A stretch of 64,000 bases of DNA from Pseudolysinimonas sp051954455 (GTDB lineage Bacteria; Actinomycetota; Actinomycetes; Actinomycetales; Microbacteriaceae): assembly GCF_051954455.1 (NCBI RefSeq), contig NZ_JBQCHS010000015.1, positions 146,576-210,575 on the forward strand. Direction: 5' to 3'. Made by a program: the position numbers and the translations under genes. Below the pieces are notes generated by a model. The model was not told the DNA's origin and searched no databases. It was given only the letters and a program-made list of their open reading frames with translations. The number at the start of each line of letters is the position of its first letter. Within the stretch, counting starts at the first letter, position 1. Shown piece by piece: positions 49,801 to 57,492 of this stretch.

Positions 49801-50676
49801 TCAGCTCCCGGACGGCGCGGAGACCCGATCGCCGATCGTCAGGTACTCGTCCAGCCCGACGAGGGCGTTCAGCTCGTCCAGCCCGTCCATCCGGGGGCGC
49901 CACGGGGCGGAATCGCCCGAGCGGCGCAGATCCGCGAGGAAGCCGCTCATCTGGTGGGACGCGATCCGCAGCGTGGTCGTCGGATAGATGACGAGCTGGA
50001 ATCCCAGGGCGTGGAACTCGCCCGCCGACAGCAGCGGGGTGAGTCCCCCCTCGCTCATGTTGGCCATGAGCGGGCCGGGGAGCTCGGTGCCGATCCGCCG
50101 CAGCTGCTCGTGATCGGGCGCGTCGATGAAGAGGACGTCCGCGCCCGCGTCCGCGAACCGACGGCACCGGGCGAGCGCCTCATCCGGACCCCGCGGGGCC
50201 AGAGAGTCGGTCCGCGCGATGATCACGGTCTCGGGATTCCGGCGCGCGGCGGCCGCGCTGGCGATCTTGCGGACGGCGGTGTCCGCGTCGATGACCTCCT
50301 TGCCGGCCATGTGACCGCAGCGCTTGGGCCAGACCTGATCCTCGATCTGGAGGGCCGATGCGCCCGCCTCCTCGAGCAGACGCACGTTGGCCCAGACCGA
50401 GGTCTCGTCGCCGTACCCGGTGTCGAGATCGACGATGACCGGGAGCTCGGGCACGACCCGGCGAACCGCGCGGAGCGCATCGAGCTGGTCGGTCGCGCCG
50501 AGCAGTCCGATGTCGGGGAGGCCGTGCCGCCAGGCGGCGACGGCGTACCCGCTGAGGTAGAAGCCGCCGAACCCTGCGGCCTGGGTGGCGAGCGCCTCCA
50601 AGGGCGTCCCGCCCCCCGGGATCACCGCGGGCCGCGAGGTGTCGGTGAGCTGCTGGCGGAGGGTCGGGACGGTCAT
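49801..50676 (-). CDS. Isocitrate lyase/PEP mutase-superfamily C-C lyase (dimethylmalate/methylisocitrate lyase-like)
   Basis: 291 residues, the normal size for the small lyases. LPVIVDLDTGYGDETSVWAN supplies the Mg-binding acidic residues, and QIEDQVWPKRCGHMAGKEVI contains the KRCGH catalytic motif with the lyase Cys. VIIARTDSLAPRGPDEALAR follows. These enzymes split 2-hydroxy dicarboxylates of the malate or citrate type, for example dimethylmalate to pyruvate and propionate. It overlaps the alcohol dehydrogenase gene and is likely the C-C cleavage step of the pathway. Confidence 0.85.
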   Translation of the reverse strand: MTVPTLRQQLTDTSRPAVIPGGGTPLEALATQAAGFGGFYLSGYAVAAWRHGLPDIGLLGATDQLDALRAVRRVVPELPVIVDLDTGYGDETSVWANVRLLEEAGASALQIEDQVWPKRCGHMAGKEVIDADTAVRKIASAAAARRNPETVIIARTDSLAPRGPDEALARCRRFADAGADVLFIDAPDHEQLRRIGTELPGPLMANMSEGGLTPLLSAGEFHALGFQLVIYPTTTLRIASHQMSGFLADLRRSGDSAPWRPRMDGLDELNALVGLDEYLTIGDRVSAPSGS

Positions 50677-51794
50677 GCGGGCTCCTTCTCATCGAACAGG
50701 ATCATCTGGCGGAGCGCTCGACCGCTGTCGAGGGCGTCCATCGCCTCGTTCAGGTCGTCGAGACCGATCCGCGACGACATGAGGCGCTCGACCGGCAGAC
50801 GCCCGGCTCGCCACATGTCGAGGAAGCGCGGGATGTCGCGCGAGGGGATCGAGCTGCCGAGGTAGCTGCCGATGATCCGCCGGCCCTCCGCCACCAGCGC
50901 GAGCACCGAGAGCGACGCGAGGTCGTCGGGCGCGGGCAGCCCGACCGTGACGGTGCGCCCTCCCGCCGCCGTGAGCCGCACCGCGGTCTCGAATGCGGCG
51001 GCGCGGCCCACGGCCTCGATGACCGCGGCGGCCGTGATCCCCTCGGCGAGGGCGTCGTCCGGTGTGAGCGCCCGGGCCGCCCCGAGCTCGATCGCGGTCG
51101 CGAGCTTCTCGGCGTTGGCGTCGACGGCGACGACCTCCACGCCGTCGACCGCGAGCGCCACGAGGAGCGCGGCCATGCCGACGCCGCCGAGGCCGACGAT
51201 CGCCACCCGTTCCCCGGGCTGCACGTCGGCGGCGTTGATGACCGCGCCTCCGCCGGTGAGCACGGCGCAGCCCATGATCGCCGCGACGGCCGCGGGCACA
51301 TCGTCGCCGACGACGACGACCGAGCGGCGGTCGACGACGGCGTGGGTGGCGAATCCCGAGACGCCGAGATGGTGGTCGACGACCCGACCGTGATCGCGGA
51401 TCCGCTTCGCCCCGTCGAGGAGCCGACCGGACCCGTTGGCGGCGGAGCCGGGCTCGCACGGCGTCCGACCCCCCGAGCGACAGGACGCGCACTCCCCGCA
51501 ACGCGCGAGGAAGGTCATGGCCACGCGATCGCCCACGGCGACATCGGCCACCTCGGTCCCGACGCGTTCGACGACGCCGGCGGCCTCGTGCCCGAGCAGC
51601 AAGGGAACGGCCCGGGGACGGACGCCGTTGACGACCGACAGATCGGAGTGACAGACGCCGGCGGCTTCGATGCGCACGAGGAGCTCGTGGGGGCCCGGAT
51701 CGCCGAGCTCCAGGTCACGGACGACGATGGGACGCGACACGCTCCAGGGCGCGGCCGATCCGACCTCTTCCAGGACGGCTCCGGTGATCTTCAC
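50673..51794 (-). CDS. Zinc-dependent alcohol dehydrogenase (class III-like MDR)
   Basis: 373 residues from GTG overlapping the LeuC-like stop as GTGA. Catalytic zinc ligands are in EAAGVCHSDLSV and LLLGHEAAGVVERVG. The structural zinc cysteines are in ARCGECASCRSGGRTPC. The NAD site is VAIVGLGGVGMAALLVALAV. It looks like a long-chain MDR alcohol or formaldehyde dehydrogenase. In context it oxidises or reduces an alcohol/aldehyde intermediate. Confidence 0.9.
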   Translation of the reverse strand: MKITGAVLEEVGSAAPWSVSRPIVVRDLELGDPGPHELLVRIEAAGVCHSDLSVVNGVRPRAVPLLLGHEAAGVVERVGTEVADVAVGDRVAMTFLARCGECASCRSGGRTPCEPGSAANGSGRLLDGAKRIRDHGRVVDHHLGVSGFATHAVVDRRSVVVVGDDVPAAVAAIMGCAVLTGGGAVINAADVQPGERVAIVGLGGVGMAALLVALAVDGVEVVAVDANAEKLATAIELGAARALTPDDALAEGITAAAVIEAVGRAAAFETAVRLTAAGGRTVTVGLPAPDDLASLSVLALVAEGRRIIGSYLGSSIPSRDIPRFLDMWRAGRLPVERLMSSRIGLDDLNEAMDALDSGRALRQMILFDEKEPA

Positions 51795-53209
51795 GACGCC
51801 CTCCCGAGCGGTTCCAGGTCGGCGGGGCTGGACAGCCGTCCCCGCACCGCGGTGGCGGCGGCCACGGCGGGCGACACCAGGTGCGTGCGCGCACCCGGTC
51901 CCTGCCGCCCCTCGAAATTGCGGTTGGAGGTGGAGGCCGTCCGCCGGCCGGGCGTCACGACGTCGGGGTTCATCCCGAGGCACATCGAGCAGCCGGCGGA
52001 GCGCCACTCGGCGCCCGCCTCCCGGAACACGCGGTCGAGACCCTCCTCCTCCGCCTGCCGCTTCACGGCCATCGACCCCGGGACGACCAGGAGGCTGAGG
52101 CCGTCGGCGGCCCGGCGGCCGTCGAGGACGGCGGCCGCGATGCGCAGATCCTCGATGCGGCTGTTGGTGCAGGAGCCGATGAACACCGTGTCGATCGCGA
52201 TGTCGCGCATCGGGGTGCCGGCCTGCAGACCCATGTACGAGAGCGCACGCTCGGCGGCCGCCCGACCGACGGGGTCGTCGATGCCGTCGGGATCGGGGAC
52301 GGCCGCATCGAGCGGCACTCCCTGGCCCGGGTTGGTGCCCCAGGTGACGAACGGCTCGATGGCCGAGCCGTCGAGCACGAACTCGTGGTCGAAGACCGCG
52401 CCGTCGTCGCTCGCGAGCTCGAGCCAGCGCTCCGCCGCCTCGTCCCAGTCGGACCCGGTCGGCGCGTAGGGGCGCCCCGCCAGATAGGCGAGCGTCGTCG
52501 CGTCGGGCGCGACCAGGCCGGCGCGCGCTCCCCACTCGATCGTCATGTTGCACAGCGACATCCGCGCCTCGATCGAGAGGGCCCGGATCGCCGACCCGCG
52601 GTACTCGACCACGTGGCCCTGGCCGCCACCCGTCCCGACGGTCGCGATGAGGGTCAGGGCGAGATCCTTCGACGAGACCCCCGGTCGGAGCTCCCCCGTC
52701 ACGGTGACGGCCATCGTCCGGGGCCGGGTCTGCGGCAGGGTCTGGGTCGCCAGCACATGCTCGACCTCGCTCGTGCCGATACCGAAGGCGAGGGCGCCGA
52801 GCGCCCCGTGCGTCGAGGTGTGGGAATCGCCGCACACGATCGTCATCCCCGGCTGCGTGAGTCCCGTCTCCGGCCCGATGATGTGCACGATCCCCTGCCC
52901 CGCGGTGCCGAGCCGCTGCAGGCTGATCCCGAACTCCTCGCAGTTGCGCCGCAGCGCCTCGACCTGCGCACGGCTGACGGGGTCGCGCAGCTCGAGGGTG
53001 TCGGTGGGCACGTTGTGGTCCTCGGTCGCGAGCGTCAGATCGGGACCGTGGACCGGCCGCCCGCTGAGGCGGAGACCGTCGACCGCCTGCGGGCTCGAGA
53101 CCTCGTGGACGAACTGCAGGTCGACATAGAGCAGGTCGGGCAGGTGCGGATCGCGCTCGATGCGGTGGGCATCCCAGATCTTCTCGACCATCGTCCGGGG
53201 CGCGCTCAT
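51791..53209 (-). CDS. Aconitase-family hydratase, large subunit (LeuC-like)
   Basis: 472 residues from MSAPRTMVEKIWDAHRIERD. IVCGDSHTSTHGALGALAFG, DTVFIGSCTNSRIEDLRIAA and SAGCSMCLGMNPDVV provide the three cysteine ligands of a [4Fe-4S] cluster. The length matches bacterial LeuC. The gene sits in a catabolic operon with no other leucine gene, and its small subunit is separated from it by an amidase gene. A role as a hydratase for a maleate, citraconate or dimethylmaleate-type acid is more likely than leucine synthesis. Confidence 0.88.
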   Translation of the reverse strand: MSAPRTMVEKIWDAHRIERDPHLPDLLYVDLQFVHEVSSPQAVDGLRLSGRPVHGPDLTLATEDHNVPTDTLELRDPVSRAQVEALRRNCEEFGISLQRLGTAGQGIVHIIGPETGLTQPGMTIVCGDSHTSTHGALGALAFGIGTSEVEHVLATQTLPQTRPRTMAVTVTGELRPGVSSKDLALTLIATVGTGGGQGHVVEYRGSAIRALSIEARMSLCNMTIEWGARAGLVAPDATTLAYLAGRPYAPTGSDWDEAAERWLELASDDGAVFDHEFVLDGSAIEPFVTWGTNPGQGVPLDAAVPDPDGIDDPVGRAAAERALSYMGLQAGTPMRDIAIDTVFIGSCTNSRIEDLRIAAAVLDGRRAADGLSLLVVPGSMAVKRQAEEEGLDRVFREAGAEWRSAGCSMCLGMNPDVVTPGRRTASTSNRNFEGRQGPGARTHLVSPAVAAATAVRGRLSSPADLEPLGRAS

Positions 53210-53850
53210 GCGGCTCCCCCTTTCGCGCCCCGGAGGTACTCGAGCACCGATCGATGCGGCAGCACCTCGGCGTACTTCGCCTGCAGGTCGTAGAGGTTCG
53301 CCTCGTGGGGCCCGTCCGCGCGATCGCCGACGGCCTCGCGATCGACGACCGGGACGAAACCGTGCTGGATCGCGTCCACCGCCGTCGCGCGGATGCATCC
53401 GCTGGTCGAGACCCCGGCGATCACGAGCGTGTCGACGCCGTTGGCCTGCAGGGTGGAGGCGAGGCTCGTCCCGAAGAACGCGCTGGCGTACTGCTTGACC
53501 AGCACCGGCTCCGACGGCAGCGGCTGCACCTCCGGCATGATCGCCGCCTCGTCGCTGTCGCCGACGAAGGCGGCGAGAGCGCCCACCTTCTGGAAGAAGC
53601 GGCCGCCGTCGAGACCCCCCTCGACGAACGAGACCCGGGTGTGCAGCACGAGGATCCCGGCCGCGCGTGCGGCAGCGAGGAGCTCGGCCGCGGCGCGCAG
53701 GCAGTCGTCGCGCCCCATGTACAGCTGGGCGCCCGGCTGGAAGTACGCCCTCACCATGTCGACGACGACCAGAGCGGGCCGGGCGCCGAGCGGCAGCCGG
53801 CCGGCGAACCCGGCGTCCGCGTCGGTCATGACCTCGTCGCGTGCGCTCAC
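53206..53850 (-). CDS. Isochorismatase-family cysteine amidohydrolase
   Basis: 214 residues from GTG, overlapping the small-subunit stop as GTGA. The catalytic triad is visible: Asp in ALVVVDMVRAYFQPG, Lys in EPVLVKQYASAFFGTSLAS and Cys in IAGVSTSGCIRATAVDAIQ. It resembles N-carbamoylsarcosine amidase and maleamate amidohydrolase rather than true isochorismatase. A maleamate-like hydrolysis, releasing ammonia and an unsaturated diacid for the flanking hydratase subunits, would fit its position. Confidence 0.85.
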   Translation of the reverse strand: MSARDEVMTDADAGFAGRLPLGARPALVVVDMVRAYFQPGAQLYMGRDDCLRAAAELLAAARAAGILVLHTRVSFVEGGLDGGRFFQKVGALAAFVGDSDEAAIMPEVQPLPSEPVLVKQYASAFFGTSLASTLQANGVDTLVIAGVSTSGCIRATAVDAIQHGFVPVVDREAVGDRADGPHEANLYDLQAKYAEVLPHRSVLEYLRGAKGGAA

Positions 53851-54446
53851 CGTGCAGCCTCCTGGATCCGCGGCATCAGGCGCCAGCGGCGCGCCTCGTA
53901 CTCGGCGATCGCCGCGCTCGACTCCAGCGTGATCGCGATGTCGTCGAAGCCGTTGAGAAGACGCCACCGCGTGTACTCGTCGATCTCGAACGCGGTCTCC
54001 AGGTCGCCGCAGCGCACCGCTCCGCGCCGGAGGTCGACCGTGATCTCGCGCCCCGGCTCCGCCTCCAGCGCGTCCAGCAGGCGCTCGACCGTCGGTTCGG
54101 GCAGCGTGAGCACCAGCAGGCCCGATTTGCCGGCGTTGTTGCGGAAGATGTCGCCGAACCGCGGTGAGATGACGACTCGGAAGCCGTAGTCCTGGAGCGC
54201 CCACACCGCCGGCTCCCGGGACGAGCCGGTGCCGAAATCGGGGCCGGCGACCAGGACCGTCCCGCCGCTGAATGCGGGATCGTTCAGCACGAAATCCGGC
54301 TCCCGGCGCCAGGCCGCGAACAGGGCGTCCTCGAATCCCGAGCGGGAGATCCGCTTGAGGTATCGCGACGGCAGGATCTGGTCGGTGTCGACGTTGCTCG
54401 CACGCAGCGGCACGCCCACGCCGACGTGGACCGTGAAGCTCTCCAT
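53847..54446 (-). CDS. Aconitase-family hydratase, small subunit (LeuD-like)
   Basis: 199 residues, standard LeuD size. NVDTDQILPSRYLKRISRSG and VLVAGPDFGTGSSREPAVWA (the substrate-recognition swivelling domain) are diagnostic, followed by SPRFGDIFRNNAGKSGLLVL. It forms the heterodimer with the LeuC-like protein although the two genes are split by the amidase. It determines substrate side-chain preference in this family. Confidence 0.9.
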   Translation of the reverse strand: MESFTVHVGVGVPLRASNVDTDQILPSRYLKRISRSGFEDALFAAWRREPDFVLNDPAFSGGTVLVAGPDFGTGSSREPAVWALQDYGFRVVISPRFGDIFRNNAGKSGLLVLTLPEPTVERLLDALEAEPGREITVDLRRGAVRCGDLETAFEIDEYTRWRLLNGFDDIAITLESSAAIAEYEARRWRLMPRIQEAAR

Positions 54447-54453
54447 CCGCCGC

Positions 54454-55674
54454 TCAGCCCCGCAGACTCGACAGCATCGAGGAGGTGAGCAGGAACTCGT
54501 GACGCGCCTCGTCGTCGGCGCCCAGCGCCTCCCAGGCCGCCCGCTGCGCGGCGCGACGCTGCTCGTCGTCGTCGCGCAGGGCTGACCAGTTACCCTCGGT
54601 CTCCTTGCCCACGAAGTCGAGGGCGACGGCGCGGCGACGCTCGGCCCAGCGGTCGAGGTCGGCGTCGACCTCCTCGCCCGCATGTCCCCGGAGCAGGATC
54701 TCGGCGAGCAGATAGCCGTCGTGCACCCCGCTGTTCATCCCCATCCCGCCCATCGGATTGTTGACGTGGGCGGCGTCGCCGACGAGGTAGGTCGACCCGT
54801 CCCGCAGCCGGTCGGCGACCTTGCGATGCACCTCGTAGAGGGTGACCCAGTCGATCGCATCGGCGTCCCGGTCCGGCAGCACGCGCCGGAACTGACGCAG
54901 GACGTTGTCGGGGGCGAGCACGTCCTCGTCGGAACCCCATGAGGGCGGTGCCGGGAACAGGATCCGCCACCCGCTCGGGTTGCGCATGAGCACGTGCCAG
55001 TCCACCGGGTCGGCGATGTAGTTGACGTAGGCGATATCGGGAAGCTCCTCCTGAAGCGGCACCTGCGTCGAGATGACGAGGAAGCGCTCCGGGTAGGTGT
55101 GCCCGTGGAAGCCGATGCCGAGCTGCTCGCGGACGGTGCTGCGCATCCCGTCGGCGCCGACCAGGTGCGCGGCGCGGATCGTGCCGCGGCGCGGACCCGA
55201 CTGGACGTCCACCTCCACGTGGCCGTCGATCCGGCGGATCGTGCCCACCCGGGAGTTCGGGTGGTACTCGGCGAGGGGCTCCTCGTCGAGCGCGGCGATC
55301 GCCATTCGGGTCATGACGCTCTGCTCGCACTGCAGGCGGAACGGGAACCGGGTGTCGCCGCTCAGGATGTCGAACCGCAGGTCGACGATCTTGCCCAGCT
55401 TCGCGTCGCGGAACTGGTAGGAGTCGGCGCGGACGCCGCGTTCGATGAGCGGCTCCGCAAGACCCAGGTCGTCGAGCATCTCGAGCGTCGGCGGGTGGAA
55501 CGTGGTCGCCCGCTCCTCGAGTCCGGTCGCCTCGCGCTGCTCGAGGACGATGACGCGCATCCCTCCGCGGGCGAGCTTGAGGGCGGTGGTCGCGCCCACC
55601 GGGCCCCCGCCGACGACGATGACGTCGGCGTCGAGGGGCGGGACGGCGGGACCGGTGGCAGTGGGGTCGCTCAT
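54454..55674 (-). CDS. FAD-dependent aromatic-type monooxygenase
   Basis: 406 residues from MSDPTATGPAVPPLDADVIV. The FAD dinucleotide site is VVGGGPVGATTALKLARGGM, the ribityl-binding GD motif is STYLVGDAAHVNNPMGGMGM, and AAHLVGADGMRSTVREQLG carries the middle DG motif. It belongs to the class A flavin hydroxylases that act on phenols, hydroxybenzoates and hydroxypyridines using NAD(P)H and O2. It is followed by hydratase, amidase and lyase genes, so it probably activates a ring for opening. Confidence 0.87.
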   Translation of the reverse strand: MSDPTATGPAVPPLDADVIVVGGGPVGATTALKLARGGMRVIVLEQREATGLEERATTFHPPTLEMLDDLGLAEPLIERGVRADSYQFRDAKLGKIVDLRFDILSGDTRFPFRLQCEQSVMTRMAIAALDEEPLAEYHPNSRVGTIRRIDGHVEVDVQSGPRRGTIRAAHLVGADGMRSTVREQLGIGFHGHTYPERFLVISTQVPLQEELPDIAYVNYIADPVDWHVLMRNPSGWRILFPAPPSWGSDEDVLAPDNVLRQFRRVLPDRDADAIDWVTLYEVHRKVADRLRDGSTYLVGDAAHVNNPMGGMGMNSGVHDGYLLAEILLRGHAGEEVDADLDRWAERRRAVALDFVGKETEGNWSALRDDDEQRRAAQRAAWEALGADDEARHEFLLTSSMLSSLRG

Positions 55675-55711
55675 GGCGTGTGGTTCTCCGGGAGAAGGGG
55701 CGGCGGGATGG

Positions 55712-56461
55712 TCAGAAGTTGCGGAGCAGGGTGCCGGCACCGCCCCAGGTGTCGGTGAAGCCGGCCTGCCGCAGGGTGTGCCAGATGGTCGCCGCGTTGA
55801 TGGCGATGACCGGTTTTCCGAGCCAGTGCTCCGCCTCGTCGGCGGTGCGGACGAACGACAGATTGGTGCCGACCTGCACGATGGCCTCCACGTCCGGGGA
55901 GTCGATCTCCTTGAGGGTGCGGATCACCTCCTCCGGGGTGATCTCCGCGATGGCCGTCGCGCTGGACGCACGGAGACCCGTGATGGCGACCACGTCGAAC
56001 CCCGCCTCGGTGAAGTAGCGGTGCACGTTGACGTCGGCGATGGGCTGGTAGGGGGAGAACACGGCGATGCGCTTGACGTCGAGCGTCTCGAGCGCGGCCC
56101 GGCAGGCGGTGGCGCCGGTGGTGACCGGGAGGCCGCCGGTCAGGGACCGCACGTGCTCGATGAAGCTCTCGTTGCCCTCGACGCCGCCCCAGAAGGTCTG
56201 GGCCGACATCCCCATCATCATGAGCTCGGGCTTGCAGGTCATGACGTCCCGCAGCGCGGTGTCCATCGACGCGTTGATCTGGAGCCGGAGCTTGTCGAAG
56301 TTCTCGTTGCTGTCCATCGACGGGTGCTCGATGTACATGCGCCCGGTGTGGAACGTGATGCCGTGCGGCGCGAGCATCGCGGTGTCGTGCTCGACCACGG
56401 TGTTGGTCGAGGGCACGATGACCCCGATCTTGCTGCGGTAGCCGGTGACGTCGAGGGTCAT
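55712..56461 (-). CDS. Maleate isomerase/arylmalonate decarboxylase-family protein lacking both catalytic cysteines
   Basis: 249 residues. GVIVPSTNTVVEHDTAMLAP is the N-terminal PSxNxxxE-type motif of the maleate isomerase/Asp-Glu racemase superfamily, and GKPVIAINAATIWHTLRQAG matches the C-terminal region. The two expected catalytic cysteines are replaced: MGMSAQTFWGG has Ser at the first site and VQVGTNLSF has Thr at the second. The only cysteines are in MTCKPEL and GATACRAAL. Simple cis-trans isomerisation by thiol addition therefore looks unlikely. Confidence 0.82.
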   Translation of the reverse strand: MTLDVTGYRSKIGVIVPSTNTVVEHDTAMLAPHGITFHTGRMYIEHPSMDSNENFDKLRLQINASMDTALRDVMTCKPELMMMGMSAQTFWGGVEGNESFIEHVRSLTGGLPVTTGATACRAALETLDVKRIAVFSPYQPIADVNVHRYFTEAGFDVVAITGLRASSATAIAEITPEEVIRTLKEIDSPDVEAIVQVGTNLSFVRTADEAEHWLGKPVIAINAATIWHTLRQAGFTDTWGGAGTLLRNF

Positions 56462-57492
56462 GGACGGTCCTTGTCTGCGGTGTCGGTGCGAAGCACGGCG
56501 CGCATCACCTGCGCCGCCGGGTCGGTCACCTCGGCGAACGCCCGGTCGGCGTCGGCGAGGTCGTAGGAGTGGGTGACGGTGGCCCGCGGCGTCACCGCGC
56601 CGGAGGAGACGAGCTCGATGGCCTCCGGGTATCGGCCGGCACCGGACTTGACGCCGACCACCGTCAGCTCGTCGCCGAGGATCTGCGGGACGGGGATGTC
56701 GGCGGACGCGCGCCCGATGAGCGCGATGACGGATCCGCGGTTCGCGAGGCGCCGGGCGAGTTCGATCCCGGGCGCCGAGGCGGACGTGTCGACCACCAGG
56801 ATCGGGCCCTCGGCGGCGGCCGCCGCGGCCGAGCCGTCCGCGACCGCGAGGCCGAGATCCGCGGCGATCGCGCGGCGGGCGGGCTGCGGCTCGTGCAGGA
56901 GCGCCGTCCAGCCGCGCGCCTGCAGGGTCTGGGCCAGGAGCACACCCAGCGGACCGCCGCCGACGACCTCGGCGTGCCGCCCGGCGGGCGCGAAGTCGCC
57001 GATCCGATCGAGCAGATGCAGGGCGACCGCGACGGGTTCGAGGGCCGTCGCGTCGACGTCATCGAGGGCCGCGGGAACGGCGACGAGCCGATCCGCGGGC
57101 ACGACCACGAGGTCCGCCATGGTGCCGGCCGAGGTCATGCCGAGGTAGCTGCCCGTCGCGCAAAGCTGGGGACCGCCGGCGGTGCACCAGGGGCAGGCGC
57201 CGCAGGCGATGGTCGGATCGATCGTGACGCGGTCGCCGAGTTCCGGCCCGGTGACGCCGGGCCCGAGCGCGTCGACCGTGCCGACGGCGTCGTGCCCGAG
57301 CGTCGTCGGGAAGCGCTCGGCGCGACCCAGATACCCGTGCACGTCGGTGCCGCAGATCCCCACCGCGCGGATGCGGACCCGCGCCTCGCCGGGTCCCGGC
57401 TCGGGGGCGGGCGACTCCACCAGGCGGAGCTCGCGCGGTGCCGTGAGGGTCAGGACCCGGCCGCCGACCCGCGGCTCGGCGACGGCGCTCAC
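56458..57492 (-). CDS. Zinc-dependent MDR dehydrogenase (sorbitol/threonine dehydrogenase-like)
   Basis: 344 residues from GTG overlapping the ALDH stop as GTGA. Zinc ligands are in RAVGICGTDVHGYLG and PTTLGHDAVG. Structural zinc cysteines are in ACGACPWCTAGGPQLCATG. The Rossmann site is AEVVGGGPLGVLLAQTLQAR. It overlaps the isomerase-like gene as ATGA. It probably interconverts an alcohol and a ketone or aldehyde that one of the two ALDHs then oxidises. Confidence 0.88.
   Translation of the reverse strand: MSAVAEPRVGGRVLTLTAPRELRLVESPAPEPGPGEARVRIRAVGICGTDVHGYLGRAERFPTTLGHDAVGTVDALGPGVTGPELGDRVTIDPTIACGACPWCTAGGPQLCATGSYLGMTSAGTMADLVVVPADRLVAVPAALDDVDATALEPVAVALHLLDRIGDFAPAGRHAEVVGGGPLGVLLAQTLQARGWTALLHEPQPARRAIAADLGLAVADGSAAAAAAEGPILVVDTSASAPGIELARRLANRGSVIALIGRASADIPVPQILGDELTVVGVKSGAGRYPEAIELVSSGAVTPRATVTHSYDLADADRAFAEVTDPAAQVMRAVLRTDTADKDRP

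Noticed and set aside
53206..53850. The isochorismatase-family protein as a siderophore biosynthesis enzyme linked to the iron operon
   Set aside because: It is 17 kb away, inside the catabolic operon, and no dihydroxybenzoate synthesis genes are present; the triad and length fit amidohydrolases equally well.
51791..54446. LeuC/LeuD-like genes as leucine biosynthesis
   Set aside because: No other leucine gene is nearby, the subunits are split by an amidase, and the operon is otherwise catabolic with its own importer and IclR regulator.
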